Shown here: positions 26,938 through 35,760 of the stretch, piece by piece
Position numbering within the stretch: the first letter of the stretch is position 1
Layout: each line of letters starts with the position of its first letter
Position numbers and translations under genes: made by a program
NCBI GenBank assembly: GCA_017473555.1
Contig: JAFUKO010000101.1
Location: 28,001 to 92,000 of the forward strand
DNA length: 64,000 nt
Reading direction: 5' to 3'
Origin: Ruminococcus sp.
GTDB lineage: Bacteria > Bacillota > Clostridia > Oscillospirales > Acutalibacteraceae
The notes under the pieces: model-generated
The model's input: the letters and a program-made list of their open reading frames with translations, nothing else
What the model was told of the DNA's origin: nothing
Database searches by the model: none

Positions 26938-29900
26938 ATGAAAAAGCTAATTAGTGTTTTGCTTGTGATATCATTGCTTGTGTCGTTTGTGGCGATAACA
27001 GCATCAGCGTATAGCTGGAACGATCCTGAAGCTATTACAGTTGATGAAGCAGTCGCTGAATACGAAGCTGAAACAGGCGAAGAGGTTGAAACATTCAGAT
27101 ACTACTTCCTGATGCCAAATGGCAGTAACGGAGAGCGTAGCAATGACGAGCTCTCAATGTATTACGATAAGTATCATGCAAGCTGGTACACAAGGTTTGA
27201 GGATGGTACACCTACAACAAACACAGCGTGTATTTACTGGTGGGATAGTGGCATTGCCGACCCTACAATGTGGACTGGTTATCTCCCATCAGGAGTTGAT
27301 GAAAACGATCCTGATGTTTACTACGCTGATGTTCCTCAGGCTGCAACAACAATTATCTGGAACAATGGCGTTGACGGTGGTATGGATCCTGATGATCCTA
27401 TCTACTATTGTAGTGCACAGACAGTCAATATTCCTTGTGAATATTATGACCCGGGCGAGTCGGATAACTATCCTAACGGCACAGAAAACTTTGATGAAAT
27501 GATTTTTGTTATCACTCCTGGTCTTGTCCATACCAGTGATTTATCACTTAAGCTGACTTGCGATGGAGAATGGTACTACTATTATGGTAACGGTTGTTAT
27601 GGTTTTACTGAAAACGGTGACGAAGATGACTGTCTGCGTGATGATCACTATGATGCAGCAGGCAACCACGTTGGTAAGGATGAAGCTCCGACAATAGCAC
27701 CAACCAAGGCTCCGACAGTAGCGCCAACATCTGCACCAACTCAAAATCCAATAGTTGATTCACAGTATGTTATCGCAGGAGCTGACGAAAAAGACCCATC
27801 TAAAATCAACGGACAGGTTCACGGATATATGGGCGATGCTGATGGTGACGGTGAAGCATCTGTAATGGACGCAACTGAAATTCAGCTTCAAGTTGCCCGT
27901 CTTAAAGTTTTAGATAAAATTCATATGTTACTGTCTGATGTTGACCGTGACGGTGATGTATCCGTAATGGACGCAACAGAGATTCAGCTGTTTAAAGCAA
28001 GACTCAAAGGCTCAGATGTCATCGGACGAATTCTGTATACACCTAGTTTGCCAGAGCCCCCGACTGAGGCACCTACACGAGCTCCAACAGAACCACCAAC
28101 AGACATACCTGAGCCTACTGTAGCACCACCTGATTATCCTGAAATTGATTATGTAGATGTAGCTGGTGGCACACTTTACGAAGGTTATTCCAATGTTATC
28201 GATGTAAATATATGTACCAAAAAGGTATTGGCATTTACTCCTTCTGTCAGCGGATACTATACAATTGTTTCTGATTGTTTAGATTATTACGATGATCCGG
28301 TATGTGAGCTTTATGACAGCAACCGTGATTTTATAGATAGTAGTGACGACTATGATGAAAGTAGCAATTTCTGTCTTACAAGTTATCTGACGGCTGGCAA
28401 AACATATTATTACAAAGTCTATGATTACCGCGGTTCATATATGAGCTGTCCGATAAAATTCTATTCCGGTAGCTATGTTGAAGAACCATCCTATACTCAA
28501 ACCGGTGTTATACATTTTGACGCGAACTCTGCCGGTTGGAACAACTTCAAGAAAGTTTTCTGTCACATCTGGGTATATAACGGAGATTCATTCTATGCTT
28601 GGCAGTCAAAGGGTTCAGCTTGTACAGATGCTGACAAAGATGGTATCTGGACATACGACTTAGAGGCAAAGGGGATAGAACTTGTAAGCGGACAGCTGTA
28701 TGCAGTGGTTTTCTCAAATGAAAACGGTATGCAAACATACAATCTCTTAATGGGTACAGATTGTCTTGGTGATACAGCTTACTGTGACGGCACAATGTAC
28801 GAAAATCCTGAGGATAGCTCAAAGACAGCACAGGCTGCTTTCTGGAAAGGTCAGTACCCTACGGTTTATGGTCCTGAGAAGTGTGTAACATCTATCGGTA
28901 ATGTTGTAGGCACATGCGTTCCTATCTATACTTCTTCACAGTCAATGTTTGAGGACTTCCTCTTAAACAAGCTTGAGAATGCCAGAACATATTCAGGAAA
29001 AGACGACCAGACTCTGCTTGATGATACAGCTGAGGCACTCGGACTCAAAATAGAAAATGTTCAGATGGCTATAGAGAATACGTATGTATATGTTGATTGG
29101 AGTCCATATAAGTCAACGTTAAACGGTGACATAGTTGATGGTCCGGGATATGATCAACCATCTGTCCCAGGTCGACCATCTACACCGGATCAACCTAACA
29201 TACCTGGACCACCTGATCTGCCAAATTATCGTATGGAATACGGTAACACTCTAAGATTTGACACAAATTCCGCTCGATGGAACAACTTCAAGAAAGTTTT
29301 CTGTCACATCTGGGTATATGGCGGCGATTCTTTCTATGCTTGGCAGGCAAAGGGTTCAGCTTGTACAGATACTGACGGTGATGGTATCTGGACATATGAT
29401 TTAGATGCCAAAGGTGTAACGCTTGAACCAGGCACACTTTATGCTGTAATTTTCTCAAATGAAAACGGTATGCAGACATATAATCTGTTGCTCGATTACT
29501 CAGTTTTGGGCGATGTTGCTTGTTGTGCGGGCATTTCATACGAGGCTCCTGAGGATAGCTCAAAGACAGTACAGGCTGCTTACTGGTGCAATCAGGACTA
29601 CACAGAGTTCGGACCTGAGCTGTGTATAACTTCTATCGGCAACGTTGTCGGAACATGTGTACCAAGGGGTACATCGACTTATGATCTGTTTATAGATTTT
29701 CTTGAGTACTACCTCGAAAACGCCAGAAGATATTCTGGAAAGAATGACCAGAATCTGATTGACGATACAGCCGACACTCTCGGACTTTCTCAAGAAGATG
29801 TGAGATATGCTATCGATGAAACACGTGTATATGTCAACTGGAGTGAATCTAAGTCAAAACTCCCTTCGGAACCACCGGTAGCGGTCGATCCGCCATACGG

Positions 29901-30369
29901 CTCGGACTCAATAACACGCACTGAGGCTTTTGATGAAATCAAAGAATACCTGCAAGATTATGGTGACTATGATAACACTGTGTACTTTGATGATGACGTC
30001 AGTGGCTATAGTGTAGAAGTCCGATATAATTCAAATTACAATGCTATTGAGATTTATGGCTATGATTATTCATCACCACGAGAGGTTGACACTTATATTC
30101 GTATAAATCGTGGCGAGTATGTGTTCTATTATGAGACCGAGATGATTAACCCGATAAGCTCTGCTGTTTATTTTGCAGCAACAGGCTTTGGTTCAATGGC
30201 AGACTCAAATCCTAATCATTTCTACACAAACAAAGCTACATTCTCAAGCTCAAACTACAGCTATTCACAGGCAGAACCGACAATTACAACAGGTTTTGCA
30301 AAAGCATTTGCGACTACTGACTATGCTTTATGGGGTGAAATAGTCGCTAGTATTTACGATTTGCTGTAA
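26938..30369 (+). CDS. secreted dockerin protein with tandem starch-binding-like modules
   Basis: 1143 aa. In order: signal peptide (1-23); an aromatic-rich N-terminal module (about 25-245); a Pro/Thr linker; an internal dockerin (about 297-360) with two Ca-binding repeats GDADGDGEASVMDATEIQL and DVDRDGDVSVMDATEIQL; a second Pro/Thr linker; a beta-sandwich (about 400-515) like pre-peptidase C-terminal domains; two homologous modules (about 520-725 and 770-975). Each of these has a CBM26-like beta-sandwich (WNNFKKVFCHIWVY, FYAWQ) followed by helices. A unique C-terminal domain ends it. No catalytic domain is seen. The sandwich-plus-helices layout recalls R. bromii Sas20 domain 1 (from memory). 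Likely an amylosome starch-binding component. Confidence 0.8.
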   Translation: MKKLISVLLVISLLVSFVAITASAYSWNDPEAITVDEAVAEYEAETGEEVETFRYYFLMPNGSNGERSNDELSMYYDKYHASWYTRFEDGTPTTNTACIYWWDSGIADPTMWTGYLPSGVDENDPDVYYADVPQAATTIIWNNGVDGGMDPDDPIYYCSAQTVNIPCEYYDPGESDNYPNGTENFDEMIFVITPGLVHTSDLSLKLTCDGEWYYYYGNGCYGFTENGDEDDCLRDDHYDAAGNHVGKDEAPTIAPTKAPTVAPTSAPTQNPIVDSQYVIAGADEKDPSKINGQVHGYMGDADGDGEASVMDATEIQLQVARLKVLDKIHMLLSDVDRDGDVSVMDATEIQLFKARLKGSDVIGRILYTPSLPEPPTEAPTRAPTEPPTDIPEPTVAPPDYPEIDYVDVAGGTLYEGYSNVIDVNICTKKVLAFTPSVSGYYTIVSDCLDYYDDPVCELYDSNRDFIDSSDDYDESSNFCLTSYLTAGKTYYYKVYDYRGSYMSCPIKFYSGSYVEEPSYTQTGVIHFDANSAGWNNFKKVFCHIWVYNGDSFYAWQSKGSACTDADKDGIWTYDLEAKGIELVSGQLYAVVFSNENGMQTYNLLMGTDCLGDTAYCDGTMYENPEDSSKTAQAAFWKGQYPTVYGPEKCVTSIGNVVGTCVPIYTSSQSMFEDFLLNKLENARTYSGKDDQTLLDDTAEALGLKIENVQMAIENTYVYVDWSPYKSTLNGDIVDGPGYDQPSVPGRPSTPDQPNIPGPPDLPNYRMEYGNTLRFDTNSARWNNFKKVFCHIWVYGGDSFYAWQAKGSACTDTDGDGIWTYDLDAKGVTLEPGTLYAVIFSNENGMQTYNLLLDYSVLGDVACCAGISYEAPEDSSKTVQAAYWCNQDYTEFGPELCITSIGNVVGTCVPRGTSTYDLFIDFLEYYLENARRYSGKNDQNLIDDTADTLGLSQEDVRYAIDETRVYVNWSESKSKLPSEPPVAVDPPYGSDSITRTEAFDEIKEYLQDYGDYDNTVYFDDDVSGYSVEVRYNSNYNAIEIYGYDYSSPREVDTYIRINRGEYVFYYETEMINPISSAVYFAATGFGSMADSNPNHFYTNKATFSSSNYSYSQAEPTITTGFAKAFATTDYALWGEIVASIYDLL
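28501..29860 (+). repeat. intragenic duplication encoding two homologous modules
   Basis: Two units of about 620 bases, at about 28501-29120 and 29250-29860, encode modules of high similarity. An exactly identical 42-base block occurs at 28537-28578 and 29278-29319. A Pro-rich linker lies between the units. Confidence 0.85.
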
Positions 30370-30400
30370 TTGAATACAGCTGAAGTTTAACACAAACTCA

Positions 30401-30434
30401 AAAACAGCCGAGGGTTATCTTCGGCTGTTTTTTC
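30401..30434 (+). terminator. intrinsic terminator after the starch-binding gene
   Basis: An 11-bp stem AAAACAGCCGA / TCGGCTGTTTT with a following T run. Confidence 0.9.
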
Positions 30435-30463
30435 TGCTCAAAATTCTGTTTTAGAACCAAAAA

Positions 30464-30479
30464 TCGAACAGCTGTTCGA
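30464..30479. promoter_or_regulatory. perfect 16-bp palindrome, LexA-box-like
   Basis: TCGAACAGCTGTTCGA. It matches CGAAC-N4-GTTCG, close to the Gram-positive LexA operator. It lies in the 318-base gap between 30369 and 30688, which otherwise holds the terminator above, AT-rich sequence and a possible -10 (TATAAT at 30609). No SOS gene follows directly. Confidence 0.45.
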
Positions 30480-30687
30480 ATAATTCGCAAGAAGAATTAA
30501 CTATTACCGTTCTGTATCTTTTTTATCACTTTGAGAATTAACGATGAATAAACTGTAAGTCGGATATATAAAGGTGTAACTGGAGTTTTAAACCTTAGTC
30601 TGCTAAAATATAATCATAAGATAGATATATGAATTTTTTATATATATAAACATTTATGAAATACTTTAGGATTTGAGGAGGATTAAA

Positions 30688-30855
30688 ATGCGTATTAACG
30701 TAATGGGCGAAAAAGTATCAGACGCAGTTGTAAAAATGTATGTAAACGAACTTCTCAAGGTGCACCCTGAGAGAAAGGTCTCCGCGGTGGATATCATCGT
30801 AGAGGGCGACTTTTTGAAGGTCAAGTGTGAGTACGAGCTTGACAACATAGCGTAA
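30688..30855 (+). CDS. small conserved-looking hypothetical protein
   Basis: 55 aa, MRINVMGEKVSDAVVKMY at the start and VDIIVEGDFLKVKCEYEL at the end. The ATG follows GAGGAGG and a clean terminator follows the stop, so it is a real monocistronic gene. No membrane segment or motif. Family and function unknown. Confidence 0.7.
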   Translation: MRINVMGEKVSDAVVKMYVNELLKVHPERKVSAVDIIVEGDFLKVKCEYELDNIA

Positions 30856-30856
30856 G

Positions 30857-30890
30857 AAAAAGCCTCCTGTTTTATCAGGAGGCTTTTTTA
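30857..30890 (+). terminator. intrinsic terminator
   Basis: A 13-bp stem AAAAAGCCTCCTG / CAGGAGGCTTTTT. Confidence 0.9.
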
Positions 30891-30894
30891 TGCC

Positions 30895-30923
30895 TTGATT
30901 TAAGGTTTGTAAAAGGGTATACT
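30895..30923 (+). promoter_or_regulatory. promoter of the cation exchanger gene
   Basis: TTGATT, a 17-bp spacer and TATACT, 29 bases before the ATG. Confidence 0.6.
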
Positions 30924-30952
30924 AGATAGAGATTTTTATTTTGGAGGGTATT

Positions 30953-31888
30953 ATGATAGTACTGAACATATTATTGCTCCTTTTAGGTTTTGTCTTGCTT
31001 ATCAAGGGTGCTGACTTTTTTGTTGACGGCAGTTCATCTATTGCAAAGCTATTAAAGGTGCCGTCAGTTGTAATCGGTCTGACAATTGTTGCGATGGGAA
31101 CTTCGGCTCCTGAGGCGGCTGTCAGTATTACAGCCGGAATTTCGGGTAGCAACGAGATTGCGATAAGCAACGTAGTCGGTTCAAATATTTTTAATATGCT
31201 CGTCGTTGTCGGCGCTTGTGCGATTATCAAGTCGTTTGATTTGGACAGAAACATCCTCAAGCGTGACTTTCCTGTCAATATCGTAGCAAATGTAGTTTTA
31301 CTGGTAGCTATGCTGTTAGGTAGTGCGATTAGTCGCTTTGACGGTATAATGATGCTTTTGCTGATGATTGCGTATATTACGTGGCTTGTGGTAAATGCTC
31401 TGAAAAACCGTGAAGAGAGCGGCGACAATATCAAAACAATTTCTCCGATACTCAGTGTTGTTTATATTATCGGTGGTTTAGCGGCTGTTATTTTCGGTGG
31501 TGATTTGGTTGTTGATAATGCAACCGTACTTGCACAGGCAATGGGATGGAGCGAAACATTTATCGGACTCACCATTATTGCAATCGGAACATCGCTTCCT
31601 GAGCTTGTCACAAGTATTGTAGCTTCTAAAAAAGGTGAAAACGGTTTGGCGTTAGGTAACGTTGTCGGCTCTAACATTTTCAATTTACTGTTCATTCTAG
31701 GCTTATCAAGTTCGATATCCGAGATTGCCGTAGATTTAAGTGCAATAATAAATACAGTGTTCTTGCTGATTATGACTGTTCTGATGTATGTGCTTTGCGT
31801 AGTAAGAAAGAAGCTCGGCAGAGTAGAGGGCATAATTATGGTGTCCTTGTATGCAGCATACACAGGGTACTTACTCTATGTAGGATAA
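30953..31888 (+). CDS. calcium/sodium antiporter (CaCA family, YrbG-like)
   Basis: 311 aa, about ten TM helices in two inverted halves. Each half carries an alpha-repeat: VIGLTIVAMGTSAPEAAVS and FIGLTIIAIGTSLPELVTS, both with the acidic residue that binds the cation, each preceded by a GAD- or GGD-x-x-V-D segment. Exchanges Ca2+ for Na+ (or H+). The start follows TGGAGGG. Interestingly it is set between two calcium-binding dockerin proteins, though its own promoter and terminators make it independent. Confidence 0.9.
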   Translation: MIVLNILLLLLGFVLLIKGADFFVDGSSSIAKLLKVPSVVIGLTIVAMGTSAPEAAVSITAGISGSNEIAISNVVGSNIFNMLVVVGACAIIKSFDLDRNILKRDFPVNIVANVVLLVAMLLGSAISRFDGIMMLLLMIAYITWLVVNALKNREESGDNIKTISPILSVVYIIGGLAAVIFGGDLVVDNATVLAQAMGWSETFIGLTIIAIGTSLPELVTSIVASKKGENGLALGNVVGSNIFNLLFILGLSSSISEIAVDLSAIINTVFLLIMTVLMYVLCVVRKKLGRVEGIIMVSLYAAYTGYLLYVG

Positions 31889-31901
31889 AAGTAGCTAAAA
31901 T

Positions 31902-31935
31902 AAAACTCCCCACAGTTTTGTGGGGAGTTTTTTAT
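31902..31935. terminator. bidirectional terminator
   Basis: AAAACTCCCCACA pairs with TGTGGGGAGTTTT around a short loop. It separates the exchanger from the convergent glycosidase gene. Confidence 0.9.
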
Positions 31936-31965
31936 GTAAGTACCTAAATAGTTTAAGCTAAAAAC

Positions 31966-34900
31966 TTATTTATATGTGCCGATACCATAGCCGTCATCAA
32001 ATTGTGCAAGGTATCTCTGAATGTTTGTAACATCCATGATATTTGTAAAGCCGTCAGCATCTACGTCAGCAGCCTTTTCACTGTATGGTGAAGGGTTGAG
32101 TGCTGCAAGTGCGAGCTGGATGGTTGTGCAGTCCATAATATCAACACCATCGTTACAGTCTGCGTCACCGAGCAGATATTTTTCAAAAGGTGTGCAGATG
32201 TTGTCAGCCTTGTCAAGTACGAAGTAATCGTACTGAACGCTATTGTCAGGTCTGTACTGTTCGCTTCCGTAAGTATGGGAATCGTGTGTCATATTTGAAT
32301 CGTAGTAGTTATCTCTGTCAAACTTAACAACGATTTCGTGTGTACCCTCAGTAAGCTGGAGGAGAAGATGTGTACTTGTCTGGAAGTCGTAATTAACAAC
32401 AGGGAATACAAGTGCACCGACATCAGTGCCATCAACGAATACTGAACGAATTGCCGCATTTGAGCAGGATGTAGGGTCGTTTGAGCTGTAGTCGTTGTAG
32501 CAAGCGAAGAACACATACTGTCCTGCTTCTTTGATGTCTACATTGATTGTGAGCGCTCTTTCAAGGTTTGCACTGAATACATCAGTGACAACAGATTTAC
32601 CGCTAGCTGTTGCCTTTGTGAGATTCTTGAGTGTGCAGTTTTCAGCCTCAATCTTGATGCGACTTGGGCTTACAACTACAGGTCTGCTCATCTCACTCCA
32701 TACGCCGTCTTTTGAAACTACTACAACGGAGTAAGCACCGTAAACAGAAGGGTCGATTGTGTAAGAGTTTGTAGAACAGTCCACATACTCTGAACCTGTC
32801 CATACCTTATATGTACAGCCGCTTTGTGCACCCCATGTAAGAGTGTTGCCTGAAAGCTTAGCAACCGGCATCTTTGGACAGATAACATGGTTTTTCTCAT
32901 CGTTTAAGTTAACTGTTTCAACCTCTTCATCAGTATCGGCAACTGTGATAACAATTTCGTAGTTACCTGATGCACCGAATGGGAGAGTATAAGAAGTGCC
33001 AACGTTTTCGCCGTTAACAACGATAGACTGAATGACTGAGCCTTCACCCTCTAATGTGAGGTCGACTGTTGCGTCACAGTATGTGTAGTCATTTAAGTAG
33101 AATGGACCTTTCATCCACTCAGGGATATATGGCTCGAATGTGATACCGTCTGTATCGTAAATCATACCGAACAGTACCTTGTAGTAACCTGAGAGTGTAG
33201 CAGCGATTGACCATAACTGATGGTTAACGTGGATACCCTCACCGGTTGTGAAGTCTACAACCTCTTTGTTTACAAGAGAAGTTGCAGCAGCAGTGATACA
33301 GGAGTTCCAGATCTCTTCAGATAATAAGTCATAGCCGTGTTCTGCACCAGCGAGCATAAGCTGAGCTTCCCAACCAGGCCATACACCACGGTTGTGATAA
33401 ACTCTGTCTTTGTGCTCGAGCTCACCCTGTTTGTTAGGGTAAACAACGTTTGCACCGTAAGTAACTAATGGATAGTTTTCAGCGATAGAATCAAGCTGCT
33501 CCTGTGTACCGATATTGAACCAGAGAGCATAGCCGTTAGCGATACAGTCAATTTTGTATGGGAGTGGTGAACCCATATAGCTTGGATACTCCCATGCAGC
33601 GTAGCAACCCAGCTCATCGTGCCAGAGTCGTTCTGTTACTGCTTTGTAAAGAGCATCGTATTTAGCCTGTAAGTATTCTGTATCTTCTTTGCCTAAGATT
33701 TCGGCAGTTTTAATCATTCTCTGTAAAACGCCGAGATAGATCATATTAACGCTTGTAGCCTTACCTTCTGCGATATTTGCGAGAGATTCCTCAACCTCGT
33801 TGCCCATCCAGTCAGGGTATGTCTGTGATCTCCAGTCAAGACCGCAGGTTTCGCCCTTCATAAGACCTGACTCGCTGTCCCATACTGTGTTGTAGTCCTG
33901 CTTGATGTTGCTTAAACAGATGTCGTAGAAGTACTCAAGAACAGACTCATCACCTGTTGAGAGGTAGATTTCCCATACTGAGAGGTATGTGATAATCTTG
34001 TCGGTTGAAACAGGATAAGAACCGCCTGTACCTGTATCTTCTTCAAATACCTTGAAGCCGTTGAAATGAACAACCTTTTCTTTAGCACAGTTTAAGGAGA
34101 TTTCAGGATAGATAGCAGCGAGTGAGAATTCACACGCCATAGCTGTATCTCTTGTCCATACCTTTCTCCAGGTTTCACCTGTGTAGAAAGCTGTGCCGAA
34201 TTCTGACTCAAACTTGTTGATAACTGTTTCTTCCATTGAGAGGTTGTAAACAGCTTCAGCAAGTGGAGTGTTAGGAGCTAAAAACTGTGGCATATCAGAA
34301 GTGTCTTTTACCTGATTCCAAGTTTTAGCTGTACCTGAGGTAGTTGAAGTCATTGAAGTAGGGGAGTTAACTGTAACTGTACCCTTTGTGTCTACAATAC
34401 CGTCAGGAGAAAGTGTGTATGAGTATGGATACACATAGTCAAGGTCGATATCAAACTGTGTGCTTAAGTAGAAAGCAGGGAGATTACCTGCGTGTGCGTA
34501 TCCGTTCTGTTTTTCGATGTTTACAGCAGCAAGTTCAGCGCCCACGTTTAAAATGCGGTACTTGCCTGTTGAATTGTCAACATACCATCCGCACTCATTG
34601 TCGGCTGAATCTTTTGTGCAAACTTCGCCATTTTCTGATATATAGATGTAGTTGCCTGTTTTAGCATTTTGAATGTAGCAAATCTGTGGGTCATCACTTG
34701 GGATAAAGTTCCATGTTGTGTTTGCATTAGCAATATTAGCATCGTTTATGCTGATGTAAGACAGCTTGCCGTCTCTTTCACACAGAACCTGATCAGCGTG
34801 GTCGCCCCATGCACTCTGGATTGTGATGTTTTCCTGTGGCTCATCGAATTTATAGAAATTCTTTGTGTCGCCTGAAATTACAGTTGCAGCGTTAAGACCT

Positions 34901-35499
34901 GTGAGGGTGTTAACTTCAAAGAGAACTGTACTCTCAGTAGAGAGTGTAAGTTTTGCGTTGTCACCGCTTGGTACAGACCATGTCCAGTCAGCAACCGCAA
35001 ATTTGTACTCGTGAGCACCTGCAGGCAGAGTCTTTATAAGAGAGAAGTTATTGTCGCCTGTTGAGGTCATCAGGTTTTCTGCGTTTGCAGGCCACATCTC
35101 GCCATCAAAAGAACCTCTTAAGTAAACATCAGCACTAGGAGCTGCCATAATCTTAGCGCTCTGAGTATATGTCGAAGGGTTCATATTAAACTGAACCATA
35201 GCTGGCTCTGCGAGTTTAAGAGTGGCGTCCTGACTTGGTACAGACCAGGACCAGTCCTGTACAGCTATTTTGTACTGGTGGGTACCAGCCTGTAAAGAAA
35301 CTGTGATGGAGTATGTACCGTTACCGTTGTCGGTGAGGATATACTCATCCAAAGCTTCCCAGCCATTGAAAGTTCCTCTTAAGTAGTATGTTGTAGCGGC
35401 AGACGTTGAAAGTGGCACTATCATAAGGGATGCCAGCAGTAATGTCAGCGTGAGCACAACCGCAACTACTTTGTGTAGCAAAGGTTTTGATTGTTTCAT
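31966..35499 (-). CDS. secreted multi-domain six-hairpin glycosidase with C-terminal dockerin
   Basis: 1177 aa, starting at MKQSKPLL behind GGAGG; signal peptide about 1-34. Two X25-like (pullulanase-type) beta-sandwiches (about 36-205) share YYLRG/VYLRG-x-F and YKIAV-x-DW-x-WSVPS. Then a beta-trefoil-like region (about 220-360), an (alpha/alpha)6 catalytic region (about 420-835; VWTRDTAMACEFS, CGLDWRSQTYPDW, YHNRGVWPGWEAQL), an Ig/FN3-like domain, a CBM6/35-like domain (from IKIEAENCTL) and a dockerin (GDADCNDGVDIMDCTTIQL, DVDADGFTNIMDVTNIQ). The hydrolase family was not settled; the X25 modules suggest an alpha-glucan or a glycan attached to starch granules. Amylosome component by its dockerin. 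Confidence 0.8.
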   Translation of the reverse strand: MKQSKPLLHKVVAVVLTLTLLLASLMIVPLSTSAATTYYLRGTFNGWEALDEYILTDNGNGTYSITVSLQAGTHQYKIAVQDWSWSVPSQDATLKLAEPAMVQFNMNPSTYTQSAKIMAAPSADVYLRGSFDGEMWPANAENLMTSTGDNNFSLIKTLPAGAHEYKFAVADWTWSVPSGDNAKLTLSTESTVLFEVNTLTGLNAATVISGDTKNFYKFDEPQENITIQSAWGDHADQVLCERDGKLSYISINDANIANANTTWNFIPSDDPQICYIQNAKTGNYIYISENGEVCTKDSADNECGWYVDNSTGKYRILNVGAELAAVNIEKQNGYAHAGNLPAFYLSTQFDIDLDYVYPYSYTLSPDGIVDTKGTVTVNSPTSMTSTTSGTAKTWNQVKDTSDMPQFLAPNTPLAEAVYNLSMEETVINKFESEFGTAFYTGETWRKVWTRDTAMACEFSLAAIYPEISLNCAKEKVVHFNGFKVFEEDTGTGGSYPVSTDKIITYLSVWEIYLSTGDESVLEYFYDICLSNIKQDYNTVWDSESGLMKGETCGLDWRSQTYPDWMGNEVEESLANIAEGKATSVNMIYLGVLQRMIKTAEILGKEDTEYLQAKYDALYKAVTERLWHDELGCYAAWEYPSYMGSPLPYKIDCIANGYALWFNIGTQEQLDSIAENYPLVTYGANVVYPNKQGELEHKDRVYHNRGVWPGWEAQLMLAGAEHGYDLLSEEIWNSCITAAATSLVNKEVVDFTTGEGIHVNHQLWSIAATLSGYYKVLFGMIYDTDGITFEPYIPEWMKGPFYLNDYTYCDATVDLTLEGEGSVIQSIVVNGENVGTSYTLPFGASGNYEIVITVADTDEEVETVNLNDEKNHVICPKMPVAKLSGNTLTWGAQSGCTYKVWTGSEYVDCSTNSYTIDPSVYGAYSVVVVSKDGVWSEMSRPVVVSPSRIKIEAENCTLKNLTKATASGKSVVTDVFSANLERALTINVDIKEAGQYVFFACYNDYSSNDPTSCSNAAIRSVFVDGTDVGALVFPVVNYDFQTSTHLLLQLTEGTHEIVVKFDRDNYYDSNMTHDSHTYGSEQYRPDNSVQYDYFVLDKADNICTPFEKYLLGDADCNDGVDIMDCTTIQLALAALNPSPYSEKAADVDADGFTNIMDVTNIQRYLAQFDDGYGIGTYK

Positions 35500-35529
35500 A
35501 TAGTTATACCTCCGTATATTGATGTGTCC

Positions 35530-35558
35530 ATTATACAATTTTTATATGTCATTTGCAA
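35530..35558 (-). promoter_or_regulatory. promoter of the dockerin glycosidase gene
   Basis: Minus strand: TTGCAA, a 17-bp spacer and TATAAT, about 30 bases before the ATG. The rest of 35559-35706 is AT-rich with nothing recognised. Confidence 0.55.
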
Positions 35559-35706
35559 TAGATTTTGTGAAATATGAAGACTGTTTTTTTATAAAATGCA
35601 CGAAAAAGCCTGTTTTATCTAAAAAAGCAGGTATAGTATAGGTCGTTTGTGTCGGTGATTTGTTTTATGCAGTGGTAATGGCTATCAATTGAATATAAAT
35701 TTGCAT

Positions 35707-35745
35707 ATAACAAAACGCCCGCCGATAATTTCGACGGGCGTAAAA
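35707..35745 (-). terminator. terminator of the lysine-transporter gene
   Basis: CGCCCG pairs with CGGGCG, extended across one mismatch by three more pairs. On the minus strand a TTTTG run follows. Confidence 0.75.
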
Positions 35746-35760
35746 AACTGAGTCTACTGA

